Shown one piece after another: positions 1 through 7,394 of a stretch of DNA of 64,000 bases (positions are counted from its first letter, which is position 1; each line of letters starts with the position of its first letter). Position numbers and translations under genes: made by a program. Origin of the DNA: Gracilibacillus caseinilyticus (GTDB taxonomy: Bacteria; Bacillota; Bacilli; Bacillales; Amphibacillaceae); contig NZ_CP095072.1 of NCBI RefSeq assembly GCF_022919115.1, positions 1,860,001 through 1,924,000 of the forward strand. The letters run 5' to 3'. A model generated the notes under the pieces. The model did no database searches. It worked only from the letters and a program-made list of their open reading frames with translations, and had not been told where the DNA came from.

Positions 1-21
1 TAAAAAGGGACGTAGAGGAAG

Positions 22-585
22 ATGATACACGCAGAGAAGGTAGTGGACGCGCAAGGATTAGCTTGTCCAATGCCAATTGTCAAAACAAAACAGGCGATAA
101 CAGATATGCAGGCTGGTCAAGTAATCGAAGTACAGGCAACAGATAAAGGATCGAAAGCTGATTTGGCAGCCTGGTCAAAAAGTGCTGGTCATCAATATCT
201 TGGAACGATAGAAGAAGGGGAAGTACTCAAGCATTATCTTCGAAAATCATCCAATGATGATAGCTTGGAAAGAAAGCATCCACATACCATCGGCAATCAA
301 ACATTGAAAAATAAAATAGCTGAAGATGCACAGCTGTTGGTTCTGGATGTTAGGGAAAAAGCAGAATACGCTTTTGACCATATACCAGGAGCGGTATCTA
401 TTCCGTTAGGTGAAATCGACAGCCGAATGACCGAGGTAGATCCAAACAAAAACGTGTATATCGTATGCCGCACAGGTAGCAGAAGTAATTTAGCCGCTCA
501 AAAACTAGCAGCGAACGGATACAAACAAGTGTATAATGTCGTTCCGGGAATGAGTGAATGGGACGGACAAACAGATTCGAATTAA
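22..585 (+). CDS. TusA-rhodanese fusion sulfurtransferase
   Basis: A 187-residue cytoplasmic protein of two sulfur-carrier domains. Residues 1-75 are TusA-like with the GLACPMP motif (acceptor Cys15). Residues about 95-187 are a rhodanese domain whose active-site loop reads CRTGSRS (Cys149). Such fusions accept and relay persulfide sulfur between thiosulfate or polysulfide donors and downstream enzymes. The gene is first in a same-strand run with an MBL hydrolase, a second tusA, tauE and tlpA, which resembles CstR-regulated persulfide-detoxification operons of Firmicutes. The regulator, if present, lies left of the window. The start is supported by an AGAGGAAG ribosome binding site. Both predicted catalytic Cys residues are present and the frame is intact. 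Family is sure; the precise sulfur donor is inferred. Confidence 0.9.
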   Translation: MIHAEKVVDAQGLACPMPIVKTKQAITDMQAGQVIEVQATDKGSKADLAAWSKSAGHQYLGTIEEGEVLKHYLRKSSNDDSLERKHPHTIGNQTLKNKIAEDAQLLVLDVREKAEYAFDHIPGAVSIPLGEIDSRMTEVDPNKNVYIVCRTGSRSNLAAQKLAANGYKQVYNVVPGMSEWDGQTDSN

Positions 586-591
586 GTACGT

Positions 592-625
592 GCAGATGGA
601 AACAGACCATTCATCTGCTTTTATT
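592..625 (+). terminator. Possible intergenic terminator or attenuator
   Basis: GCAGATG (592-598) pairs with CATCTGC (612-618) and is followed by TTTTATT. The short stem could give partial termination after the TusA-rhodanese gene while allowing read-through to the MBL gene 70 bases downstream. Confidence 0.5.
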
Positions 626-657
626 AGATATTCATAAATACAGTAGGGGGTAAAAAG

Positions 658-1785
658 ATGGCAGTAACCGCTATGAAGTCTGCGGAGTTAGTGAAACGTA
701 TAGTTAACAAAGATTCTTTATTTATTTTAGATGTTAGAAATAAACAAGCATTTGAAGACTGGAAAATAGAAGGAGAGCATTTGGAGTATTTAAATGTGCC
801 ATATTTTGACCTTTTGGAAGGTGTCGAATCGATTATCGATAAATTGCCAACAGATAAAGAAATGGTAGTTGTCTGTGCCAAACAACCATCATCGGTAATG
901 GTGGCGGAGATGTTGGCAGATAAAGGGATGGATGTATATTACCTGGAAGGTGGTATGAAAGCCTGGAGTGAGCATTTAGAGCCGGTAAAAATCGGTGACA
1001 TAGGAGAAAATGGCGAGATTTATCAGTTTGTAAGGATTGGAAAAGGATGTCTTTCGTACATGGTAACTTCAGCTGGTGAAGCGGCCATTATCGATGCGAC
1101 GAGAATGACCGATGTATTCCTGGATTTTGCTGAAGAGAAAGGTGTCCGAATTACCGATGTCATGGACACGCATCTTCACGCCGATCATATTTCAGGAGGA
1201 CGCAAACTGGCGGAGACATCTGGCGCGAAGTACTGGCTGCCACCAAGGGATGCAGCGGAAGTAACGTTTGACTATCACGCCTTACAAGATGGAGACACGA
1301 TCACCATCGGAAATGTTGCGATCGATATTCAACCATTGTACACACCAGGACACACAGCAGGATCGACCTCGTTTATTATTGAGGATCGCTATTTGCTAAC
1401 CGGTGATATATTGTTTATCGACTCAATTGGCCGACCTGACTTGGCTGGTAAAGCAGACGATTGGGTAGATGATCTGAGAGAGACACTTTATTCACGATAT
1501 CAGGCATTGCCAGAAGAGCTGATCGTGTTACCTGCCCATTTTATGACAAACGCCGAATTAAATGACGACGGAACGGTTGCAGCAAAATTAGGATCACTTT
1601 TTTTCAACAATCATGGGCTTCAAGTCGCTGATGAAGAGAAGTTTCGCAAAATGGTGACAGAAAATCTGCCACCTCAACCAAATGCCCATCAGCAAATCCG
1701 TGACATTAATATGGGAAAGGTGAATCCGGATCTGGAAGAACAACGAGAAATGGAAATAGGACCAAATCGCTGTGCAGTGCAGTAA
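658..1785 (+). CDS. Rhodanese-MBL fold hydrolase, persulfide dioxygenase-like
   Basis: 375 residues. The N-terminal domain (about 8-110) is rhodanese-like with a Cys in VVCAKQPSS (Cys73). The rest is a metallo-beta-lactamase fold with metal ligands in THLHADH (171-177), TPGHTAG (His232), LTGD (Asp250) and PAHF. This layout matches ETHE1/CstB-type enzymes that oxidise persulfides to sulfite or thiosulfate, but here the rhodanese part precedes the MBL part, whereas in CstB the MBL domain is N-terminal. The strong site GTAGGGGGT precedes the ATG. It is co-oriented with TusA genes and a TauE-type exporter, so the operon would take up sulfane sulfur, oxidise it and export the sulfite. The activity is inferred from the family and context. 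Confidence 0.88.
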   Translation: MAVTAMKSAELVKRIVNKDSLFILDVRNKQAFEDWKIEGEHLEYLNVPYFDLLEGVESIIDKLPTDKEMVVVCAKQPSSVMVAEMLADKGMDVYYLEGGMKAWSEHLEPVKIGDIGENGEIYQFVRIGKGCLSYMVTSAGEAAIIDATRMTDVFLDFAEEKGVRITDVMDTHLHADHISGGRKLAETSGAKYWLPPRDAAEVTFDYHALQDGDTITIGNVAIDIQPLYTPGHTAGSTSFIIEDRYLLTGDILFIDSIGRPDLAGKADDWVDDLRETLYSRYQALPEELIVLPAHFMTNAELNDDGTVAAKLGSLFFNNHGLQVADEEKFRKMVTENLPPQPNAHQQIRDINMGKVNPDLEEQREMEIGPNRCAVQ

Positions 1786-1802
1786 ATAGAGGAGGATAAC
1801 GA

Positions 1803-2037
1803 ATGGATAGCAAAAAAATAGTAGACGCAAAAGGATTAGCGTGTCCGATGCCAATCGACAAGACGAAAAAAGAAATAGAGATGGTCGAATCAGGTGATAT
1901 TTTGGAATTGCAGGCTACCGATAAAGGTGCCAAAAGTGATTTAACCGCATGGACCAAATCAGGCGGTCATGAGTTATGAGTTATTGGACAGTAAAGAAGA
2001 AAATGGTGTATTTACATTCTGGATAAAAAAAGGATAA
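1803..2037 (+). pseudogene. tusA-like sulfur carrier, frameshifted by 7-bp duplication
   Basis: Starts with ATG 1803 behind GAGGAGG. The reading frame gives a TusA domain with GLACPMP, closely matching the first domain of the gene at 22, but stops at TGA 1977-1979 after 58 codons. The heptamer ATGAGTT occurs twice in tandem (1969-1975 and 1976-1982). Removing one copy restores an open frame of 75 codons ending TAA 2035-2037, the normal length for a TusA. The truncated product keeps the active Cys but loses the last beta strand, so it probably does not fold normally. The change could be a recent slippage mutation or an assembly error. Confidence 0.85.
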
Positions 2038-2046
2038 GTAAGAAGT

Positions 2047-2074
2047 GGGAACCTCTAACGGTTCCCCTTCTGCT
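2047..2074 (+). terminator. Inverted repeat, likely terminator after tusA
   Basis: GGGAACC (2047-2053) and GGTTCCC (2060-2066) form a perfect 7-bp stem with a 6-nt loop, followed by a pyrimidine-rich but not pure T tract. It lies between the tusA remnant and the tauE gene. Confidence 0.55.
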
Positions 2075-2091
2075 TTATCGGAGGTTGTAGG

Positions 2092-2869
2092 ATGGATGTG
2101 GTGTTTTTTATCACCATTTTTCTAATAGGTTTTGTTGGTTCGTTTGTGTCAGGGATGATCGGCATTGGTGGTTCGGTTATCAACTATCCCATGCTGTTAT
2201 ATATGCCCGACATAAGTAGGGATTACGGCTTTTAGTGCACATGAGGTGTCAGGCTTTACTGCCGTGCAAGTATTTTTTGCGACGATTGGTGGCGTCTGGG
2301 CATATCGCAAAGGAGGATATGTAAATAAAAAATTGATTCTTTATATGGGAATCAGTATTTTAATCGGAAGCTTTATCGGTAGCTCTGGATCACGATTGTT
2401 ATCAGAAACAGGAATTAACGTCACATACGGCATTTTAGCGTTAATGGCTGCGGTGATGATGTTTATACCAAAGAAAGGAACCGATGATATACCGCTGGAG
2501 CAAGTTACTTTCTCAAAAGCTTGGGCAACTGCCTTAGCGCTGGTGGTTGGAGTAGGAGCAGGTATTGTCGGGGCAGTGGGAGCGTTTTTGTTAGTTCTCA
2601 TTATGTTAGTAGTCTTGAAGATTCCAACAAGAATGACGATTGCTTCTTCTTTAGCGATCACGTTTATTTCATCAATTGGGACTGCGATTGGCAAAATGAC
2701 TATGGGACAAATTGATTACTATCCGGCCATGATTATGGTTGTTGCTAGATTGATAGCTTCGCCTCTTGGGGCGATAACTGGTAAGAAAATCAATACAGGT
2801 ATACTGCAGGTGATCCTGGCAATATTAATCGTAGGAGTAGCATGTAAAATATGGCTGGATATCTTTTAA
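2092..2869 (+). pseudogene. TauE/SafE-type sulfite exporter, frameshifted
   Basis: ATG 2092 follows CGGAGG and opens a hydrophobic N-terminus with the family glycine motif SGMIGIGGS, but the frame ends at TAG 2233-2235. The continuation (AHEVSGFTAVQ, then several membrane segments to 2869) lies in the +1 frame and is open back to 2216. The two halves join if one A is removed from the AA at 2214-2215, giving about 258 residues, a normal TauE length. TauE proteins are inner-membrane exporters of sulfite or related organosulfur anions, which fits the persulfide-oxidising operon. As it stands only a 207-residue C-terminal piece from ATG 2246 could be made, lacking the first helices. Confidence 0.85.
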
Positions 2870-2971
2870 CCCTTAAAGAAGAAGATCTGACATTATTTCG
2901 GCTGATGTCACATAATAGTAGTATATAGTATTCCTTATAATAGATAGCCTGCATAGTGGGGGTAACATATA

Positions 2972-3490
2972 ATGAAAAAAATACTACTAATCGTTATTTT
3001 GCTAGCAATGGCTGGATGGGCAGTGTTTAATTTTGTGCAACAGGACTCAAGTGCAGAGGAGAAGGATGTAGGATTACAAACTGGCAACATTGCACCGGAC
3101 TTCGAACTGCAGACATTAGCTGGAGAATCAGTACGATTATCTGATTTTCGTGGGGAGCCTGTTCTATTGAATTTTTGGGCAACGTGGTGTGGACCGTGCC
3201 GCTCGGAGATGCCTGATATGCAGCAATTTCACGAAGATACAGGAGCAGCTATATTAGCGATCAACTTAACTGATACTGAAACGAATGGACGGAATGTCCC
3301 CGATTTTCAAAAGGAATATGGTTTAACGTTTCCGATTTTGCTGGATAAAGACGGGAAGGTTAGTGAACGGTATGAAATTAGACCGATTCCTACAACCTAT
3401 ATGATCGACTCCAATGGCATAATTCAGTTTTTTGTATTTGGTCCACTAAACTATGAACAGATGAAATTGGAATTTAATAAATTGGAATAA
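2972..3490 (+). CDS. Membrane-anchored thioredoxin-like protein (TlpA/ResA type)
   Basis: 172 residues. Residues 4-20 form a single membrane anchor or uncleaved signal. The rest is an AhpC/TSA-Redoxin/thioredoxin fold with APDFEL at about 41 and the redox motif WCGPC (72-76) after LLNFWAT, and a cis-proline region IRPIPTTYMI. Proteins of this type reduce disulfides outside the membrane, for example in apocytochrome c maturation. Its position after the sulfur genes is compatible with a role in thiol homeostasis, but that is inference. The 102-base gap after tauE holds no clear gene. The start has a GTGGGGGT ribosome site and a factor-independent terminator follows. Confidence 0.88.
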   Translation: MKKILLIVILLAMAGWAVFNFVQQDSSAEEKDVGLQTGNIAPDFELQTLAGESVRLSDFRGEPVLLNFWATWCGPCRSEMPDMQQFHEDTGAAILAINLTDTETNGRNVPDFQKEYGLTFPILLDKDGKVSERYEIRPIPTTYMIDSNGIIQFFVFGPLNYEQMKLEFNKLE

Positions 3491-3494
3491 AAGC

Positions 3495-3538
3495 AAAAAG
3501 GTTCTGATCAACGGACAATGATGATCAAACCCTTTTTT
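3495..3538 (+). terminator. Rho-independent terminator after tlpA-like gene
   Basis: AAAAAGGTTCTGATCA is largely complementary to TGATCAAACCCTTTTTT 11 nt further on, ending in a T run. It closes the sulfur operon. Confidence 0.75.
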
Positions 3539-3670
3539 AACACGTTATAGGAAAGCATTCCTGTAATAAAGCAAAATGAGGATTGAATAAAAAAAGCCCC
3601 CTTGGTATGATACGAGGTGTCCAGAGCTGATCAGCAAAAAGGACCCTTAAATAAACCAAGGAGGACTATC

Positions 3671-4954
3671 ATGCATTATAAACAAAATGAAAAGATATTA
3701 CAACTGTCTGAACAAACTTTGATTATTGGAGTGGATATAGCCAAAGAAAGGCATGTTGCTCGCGCTCAAGATTACCGAGGCATACAATTTGGAAAAGTGC
3801 TGTATTTTGACAATAGTTTGGAAGGCTTCCAACGATTTGAGTGTTGGAGAAAAGAGTTAGCGGGGCAGCACAATAAAAGTGATTGGATCATCGGTATGGA
3901 GCCTACCGGCCACTATTGGCTGCCATTCACCTATTGGTTAATGGAAAAGCAATATAAAGTTGTAGTTGTTAATCCAGCACATGTGAAGAAGTCAAAAGAG
4001 CTGGATGATAATTCACCAACGAAGAATGATGTAAAAGACGCTCGAGTGATTTCGCGCTTGATTCAAGATGGACGCTACGCTGATCCGCACTTACCAGAAG
4101 CCATTTATGCAGATCTTCGGGAAGGGATGAATATGTATGAGCAGTTAATGAAAGATCTTCAAGCTGTTCAAGGGCGTGTTCATCAATGGTTGGATCGGTA
4201 TTATCCAGAATATACGAAAGTCTTTGCGAATTGGGAAGGAAAAGCATCGATTCAACTATTGAAGCTGGGATTATTCCCGGAAGAGGTAGCCAAAATGGAT
4301 GAAGAACGCCTTCTACTAGAAATGCGCAAAGAAGTGAAACGAGGAATTGGATTAAAAAAGATCCGCCATCTAAAAGAAGTATCAAGTGAATCTGTGGGGA
4401 TCAAAGAAGGAAGAAGGATGGCGAGGGTGAAAATCCACACCTTGATGGATCAATATGCCCTCCTCCATCAAAAGATAAATGAAGTGTTGGACATGGTAAA
4501 AGAATTAATTAGACCGATTCCTGGTGTGAAAGAAATGACAGATATAAACGGAATAGGCGAAATAACGGTTGCCTCATTCCTCGCAGAAACCGGGGAACTA
4601 AACAAGTATACCCATCCCGAACAGATCATTAAGTTAGCAGGGTTAAACTTAAAGTTAGCTACGTCAGGTAAATATAAAGGCCAAACCGTGATTACGAAGA
4701 GGGGACGTCCTAAATTACGAGCCCTATTATTTAAAGTCGTGTTGCCTTTAGTTCATCATAATCCTGCATTTAAAGCATTACATGGTTATTTTACGACCAG
4801 AAAAGAGAATTCGTTGAAGAAAAAGCAATCCTTGATAGCCCTATGTTGTAAATTGATTCGCGTATTATTTACAGTTGGAACAAAACAAGTGCCATTTAGT
4901 CCCGAGAAGATGTTGCATGATATTCCGCATTTTCGATTACAACATGTAGCCTAA
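3671..4954 (+). CDS. IS110-family DEDD transposase
   Basis: 427 residues from ATG 3671, chosen because AAGGAGG lies 8 bases upstream; the open frame extends further left without a ribosome site. The N-terminal RuvC-like DEDD domain shows D22 (GVDIAKE), E77 (GMEPTGHYW), and D120 and D123 (KNDVKDAR). A middle coiled region follows. The C-terminal Transposase_20 domain shows INGIGEITVA and the conserved Ser in ATSGKYKGQ. The family catalyses recombination of a circular element with a target using, in characterised members, a bridge RNA encoded in the noncoding end. It is intact and probably active. The length is above the 330-350 residues common for the family owing to a longer middle section. 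Confidence 0.93.
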   Translation: MHYKQNEKILQLSEQTLIIGVDIAKERHVARAQDYRGIQFGKVLYFDNSLEGFQRFECWRKELAGQHNKSDWIIGMEPTGHYWLPFTYWLMEKQYKVVVVNPAHVKKSKELDDNSPTKNDVKDARVISRLIQDGRYADPHLPEAIYADLREGMNMYEQLMKDLQAVQGRVHQWLDRYYPEYTKVFANWEGKASIQLLKLGLFPEEVAKMDEERLLLEMRKEVKRGIGLKKIRHLKEVSSESVGIKEGRRMARVKIHTLMDQYALLHQKINEVLDMVKELIRPIPGVKEMTDINGIGEITVASFLAETGELNKYTHPEQIIKLAGLNLKLATSGKYKGQTVITKRGRPKLRALLFKVVLPLVHHNPAFKALHGYFTTRKENSLKKKQSLIALCCKLIRVLFTVGTKQVPFSPEKMLHDIPHFRLQHVA

Positions 4955-5205
4955 AGACATAAGGATGTCACCTGTACAAAGTGAAGCTTGATTAGACGTT
5001 TATTTGGAATAGAATCATCCCTAATAATAGAAGCACGGAGCAGCTGGAAAGTTTTATACAAACGGGCAATGACCCTGCAGGAAAGCATCGCCGGCCCCAC
5101 TTCATGGATAGACCGAACGAAGGAATGTATGCGCAAAGACGCGGTGAGATGTGGGAGGGTTTGTCGCCATGAGTATTGTGGGAATTAAAGGTGCGATCAT
5201 ATCAA
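4955..5205 (+). ncRNA. Candidate bridge-RNA region of the IS110 element
   Basis: About 250 bases between the transposase stop and the right inverted repeat hold no convincing gene; the short frames here lack ribosome sites. In IS110-family elements, the longer noncoding end encodes a structured bridge RNA with target- and donor-binding loops. The location fits the IS1111 subgroup (right end). I did not fold the RNA or identify guide loops, so this is placement by analogy only. Confidence 0.35.
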
Positions 5206-5362
5206 TAATTCCTATTTTTTCTCAAAAAGAGGAGAATGGTTTATTAAGTGCACCCTTCTACACAAAAAACGTTCTCTATATCCATAAAAAGGTAATAGAT
5301 TCTTGATAAATAAACTGAAATTCTAAGCTAAACAGAGAAAACAAGAGATTTCGTTAGAATAA

Positions 5363-5637
5363 AGAGGGAGTATAAAATTCTAGCAATAATGAAGCTCGAC
5401 GCAGTGAAGCTTTCTAACATGAACAGCCATGTCCACTCGGGCGCCCAGAAACTAGGCGACTTCCTGCATCGCCCTATGATAAAGAAGACTTGCCGATTGG
5501 TGATAACCAGAGGCCTAGTCGACCTTATGCCCTTGGGCGAAAGTCATCATCGACATCACTTGCCCACCGTGATTCCTTTATCTCAGTTGATGCCGTCCAG
5601 TCGCTACGTTTCTAAACGGGCGCTTGCGCTTTTCTAA
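5363..5637 (+). repeat. Structured intergenic repeat ending GCGCTTGCGCTTTTCT
   Basis: The 5' part (AGTATAAAATTCTAGCAA, CGACGCAGTGAAG) is related to copies near 38809 and 60966. The 3' part begins GGGCGCCCAG and ends GGGCGCTTGCGCTTTTCT, a signature I recognise from dispersed intergenic repeats of many Bacillaceae. An 82-codon frame runs through it but lacks a ribosome site and has a repeat-like composition, so it is not called as a gene. The preceding 5206-5362 is AT-rich and shows no recognisable feature. Confidence 0.6.
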
Positions 5638-5639
5638 GC

Positions 5640-6047
5640 TTAAAATGTCACAAGAAATGGTTGTTTCTCTTCTTTTAAGCAGTATTCTATTCTTTCTCGA
5701 AAATTACCCCAGATCACCATTTCCAATGCATGATCCACCGGAAAGAAACCAACCTCCAAGCTTTCAGGACTGGTAGTGGGCTGCCCGCCGATTGCTTTCG
5801 CCAGAATTAAAGTGTTACATATCGAGCGATCGACATTCTGGAAGATTCCACAAAATTGGATGACTTCCACGTCGATGCCATCCTCTTCTTTTGTTTCCCT
5901 AATCGCCGCATCCTTTGGCGATTCGCCTTCTTCTACTTGACCGCCAGGCATTTCCCAGCCTCTCTTCGGTCCTTTGATCAACAGAATTTCGTTGTTGTCG
6001 TTGAATACAACAGTAGCTGCTGACACAATATGTTTCGGTGGTGTCAT
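5640..6047 (-). CDS. NUDIX hydrolase
   Basis: 135 residues from the ATG at 6047, chosen because GGAGGAGG lies just upstream; the open frame runs further back without support. The NUDIX box reads GGQVEEGESPKDAAIRET followed by KEEDGI, with the expected G, E and REx2EE residues. Members hydrolyse nucleoside diphosphates linked to another moiety, often damaged nucleotides, using Mg2+; the substrate cannot be told. It is the downstream member of a minus-strand pair with the VOC protein at 6249, about 200 bases apart. The stop codon lies 3 bases from the structured repeat. Confidence 0.85.
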   Translation of the reverse strand: MTPPKHIVSAATVVFNDNNEILLIKGPKRGWEMPGGQVEEGESPKDAAIRETKEEDGIDVEVIQFCGIFQNVDRSICNTLILAKAIGGQPTTSPESLEVGFFPVDHALEMVIWGNFRERIEYCLKEEKQPFLVTF

Positions 6048-6248
6048 ACTCCATTCCTCCTCCAATATTTCATCATGCTGGTGTCTCGTCGAACCCAATA
6101 ATAAAGTGCAAATAAAAACAGGAAAGGTGGATGGCTGCAACCAATTTCCATCCATTATTTGCACCAAAAATAATAACCAATGGGCAAGGAGGTCAACATA
6201 CTGATCAGCATAGCAAGCCACGAATTCATTCGTCTCCTGCTCCTTTTT

Positions 6249-6680
6249 TTAGAAAGTGATCATCGCGCCTCTTTCATCAAAAACAGCGGATGGATTCCAA
6301 GCTACTTCCCAAATATTATTCTCAGGATCAGCAAAATATGCTGTTCTGCCACCCCAAAAAGCATCACTAGGCTCACGGAGGATTGTTGCCCCAGCTTCTC
6401 TGATTGCATCCATTGTCTGATCCACTTCTCCGGCACTGTCTACATTGATCGCGAAGGTAACACCTTGGAATTTCTCTGGTGCTTTGTCTAACGTGATACC
6501 GGCATCCTTTGCTAATTCGTCAACAGGAAAGAGGGTAAGCATGACACCTGCTGTTTGAAAGGCTGCATAGGTATCGGAGCTAAATGACGTTTCATCCCAG
6601 CCTAGTTTTTGATAAAAAGAGCGAAGCATTGGTAAATCGAAAGCGCCAATTGTAATAAGACTTATGCGTTGTTTCACCAT
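6249..6680 (-). CDS. VOC (glyoxalase/bleomycin-resistance fold) protein
   Basis: 143 residues. Starts ITIGAFDLPMLRSFYQKLGW, the typical first beta-alpha-beta module of the vicinal oxygen chelate fold, and ends with the second module carrying AYFADPENNIWEVAW, where the Glu is a usual metal ligand. Family members include glyoxalase I, dioxygenases and fosfomycin or bleomycin resistance proteins; the function here is unknown. AGGAGG precedes the ATG at 6680. Monocistronic or co-transcribed with the NUDIX gene downstream. Confidence 0.85.
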   Translation of the reverse strand: MVKQRISLITIGAFDLPMLRSFYQKLGWDETSFSSDTYAAFQTAGVMLTLFPVDELAKDAGITLDKAPEKFQGVTFAINVDSAGEVDQTMDAIREAGATILREPSDAFWGGRTAYFADPENNIWEVAWNPSAVFDERGAMITF

Positions 6681-6801
6681 CGTATTCAGTTCCTCCTATT
6701 AAAAAAAGTATATATTATATAATTCGATCATTGCTTGTCTGATTCCTGCATATGTGACAGAATAATCGATGGTCTTATGCATTTATACTAAAATGATATC
6801 A

Positions 6802-7104
6802 TCACTTTTTGGGACTTATTTCATTAATTCGATCATGTGCCTGCTTGGTCGATTCTTCCAATCTGGTTACGCGCTCCGAAATTTCTGCGACCACTTTTTC
6901 ATTGGCTTTCAAATCGACCTTAATATCATCGACTCCTCTGCTAATATAAAGAAGTGATGTTCGAACTTCCGCTTCTTTCTCGGATTCTGATTTTATATGT
7001 TGATCGGCTTGTAATCTTTGTCTCTGTTTATTAAGCTGATACCCCATGAAAGCAATGATTAGAGATAAGCATGCAATAATAATACCAAGCAATTCTGCAC
7101 TCAT
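6802..7104 (-). CDS. Small membrane-anchored coiled-coil protein
   Basis: 100 residues from ATG 7104; AAGGGGTGG just upstream favours it over the ATG at 7128. Residues 4-24 are a single membrane helix (LLGIIIACLSLIIAFMGY). The rest is charged with heptad-like spacing (VDLKANEKVVAEISERVTRLEE), suggesting a coiled coil. I do not recognise a named family; it resembles small phage-holin-associated or DUF proteins. No neighbours share its strand closely. Confidence 0.65.
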   Translation of the reverse strand: MSAELLGIIIACLSLIIAFMGYQLNKQRQRLQADQHIKSESEKEAEVRTSLLYISRGVDDIKVDLKANEKVVAEISERVTRLEESTKQAHDRINEISPKK

Positions 7105-7262
7105 AATCAACCACCCCTTGTACAGCATATGCGAATCTTACTGTTTCGTATACGCACTCTAACCCCTTTATGAAAACAGCAATTTCATCCCTTTTTCCAC
7201 TATGTGTATTGTCGTGTTAAAATAAAAAGACACCATTCATTTCATTTCGTATGTTAAAGTAT

Positions 7263-7317
7263 AAGTGCGTGTTTAAAAAGTTGACGAATGAGAGGCAAGA
7301 AGGTCGAGGCAGCGAAG
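7263..7317 (+). repeat. Dispersed repeat fragment (GTGCGTGTTTAAAAAG type)
   Basis: ATAAGTGCGTGTTTAAAAAG with the following GACGAATGAGAGGCAAGAAGG is related to ATAAGTGCGTGTTCAAAAAA and its continuation at 57163. I recognise this as a recurrent intergenic sequence of Bacillaceae; function unknown. The remaining bases of the 7105-7394 gap show nothing else clear. Confidence 0.5.
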
Positions 7318-7394
7318 ATTCCACTAGGTAAGCTTATGGAGCGATTCGCCGCTTATCATTTAAAGCAGTGAAGGTACGAGAAAGGATTGTATAT

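Larger units (their letters stand above)
3600..5206 (+). mobile_element. IS110-family insertion sequence, IS1111-like
   Basis: The element holds one DEDD transposase gene, a short 5' noncoding part (about 70 bases) and a long 3' noncoding part (about 250 bases). An imperfect inverted pair flanks it: TTGGTATGAT (3602-3611) against ATCATATCAA (5196-5205), 9 of 10 matching. IS1111-group elements have such subterminal inverted repeats and a long right noncoding end, whereas other IS110 members lack inverted repeats. The true ends lie a few bases outside the repeats and were not resolved; no target duplication is expected or seen. It inserted, or is maintained, between the sulfur operon and the next gene block. 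Confidence 0.7.

Noticed and set aside
4988..5188. 66-codon frame downstream of the transposase
   Set aside because: No ribosome site; it lies in the noncoding end expected to hold the bridge RNA.
5389..5637. 82-codon open frame
   Set aside because: It runs through a structured dispersed repeat, has no ribosome binding site and ends in the repeat signature GCGCTTGCGCTTTTCT; treated as an artefact.
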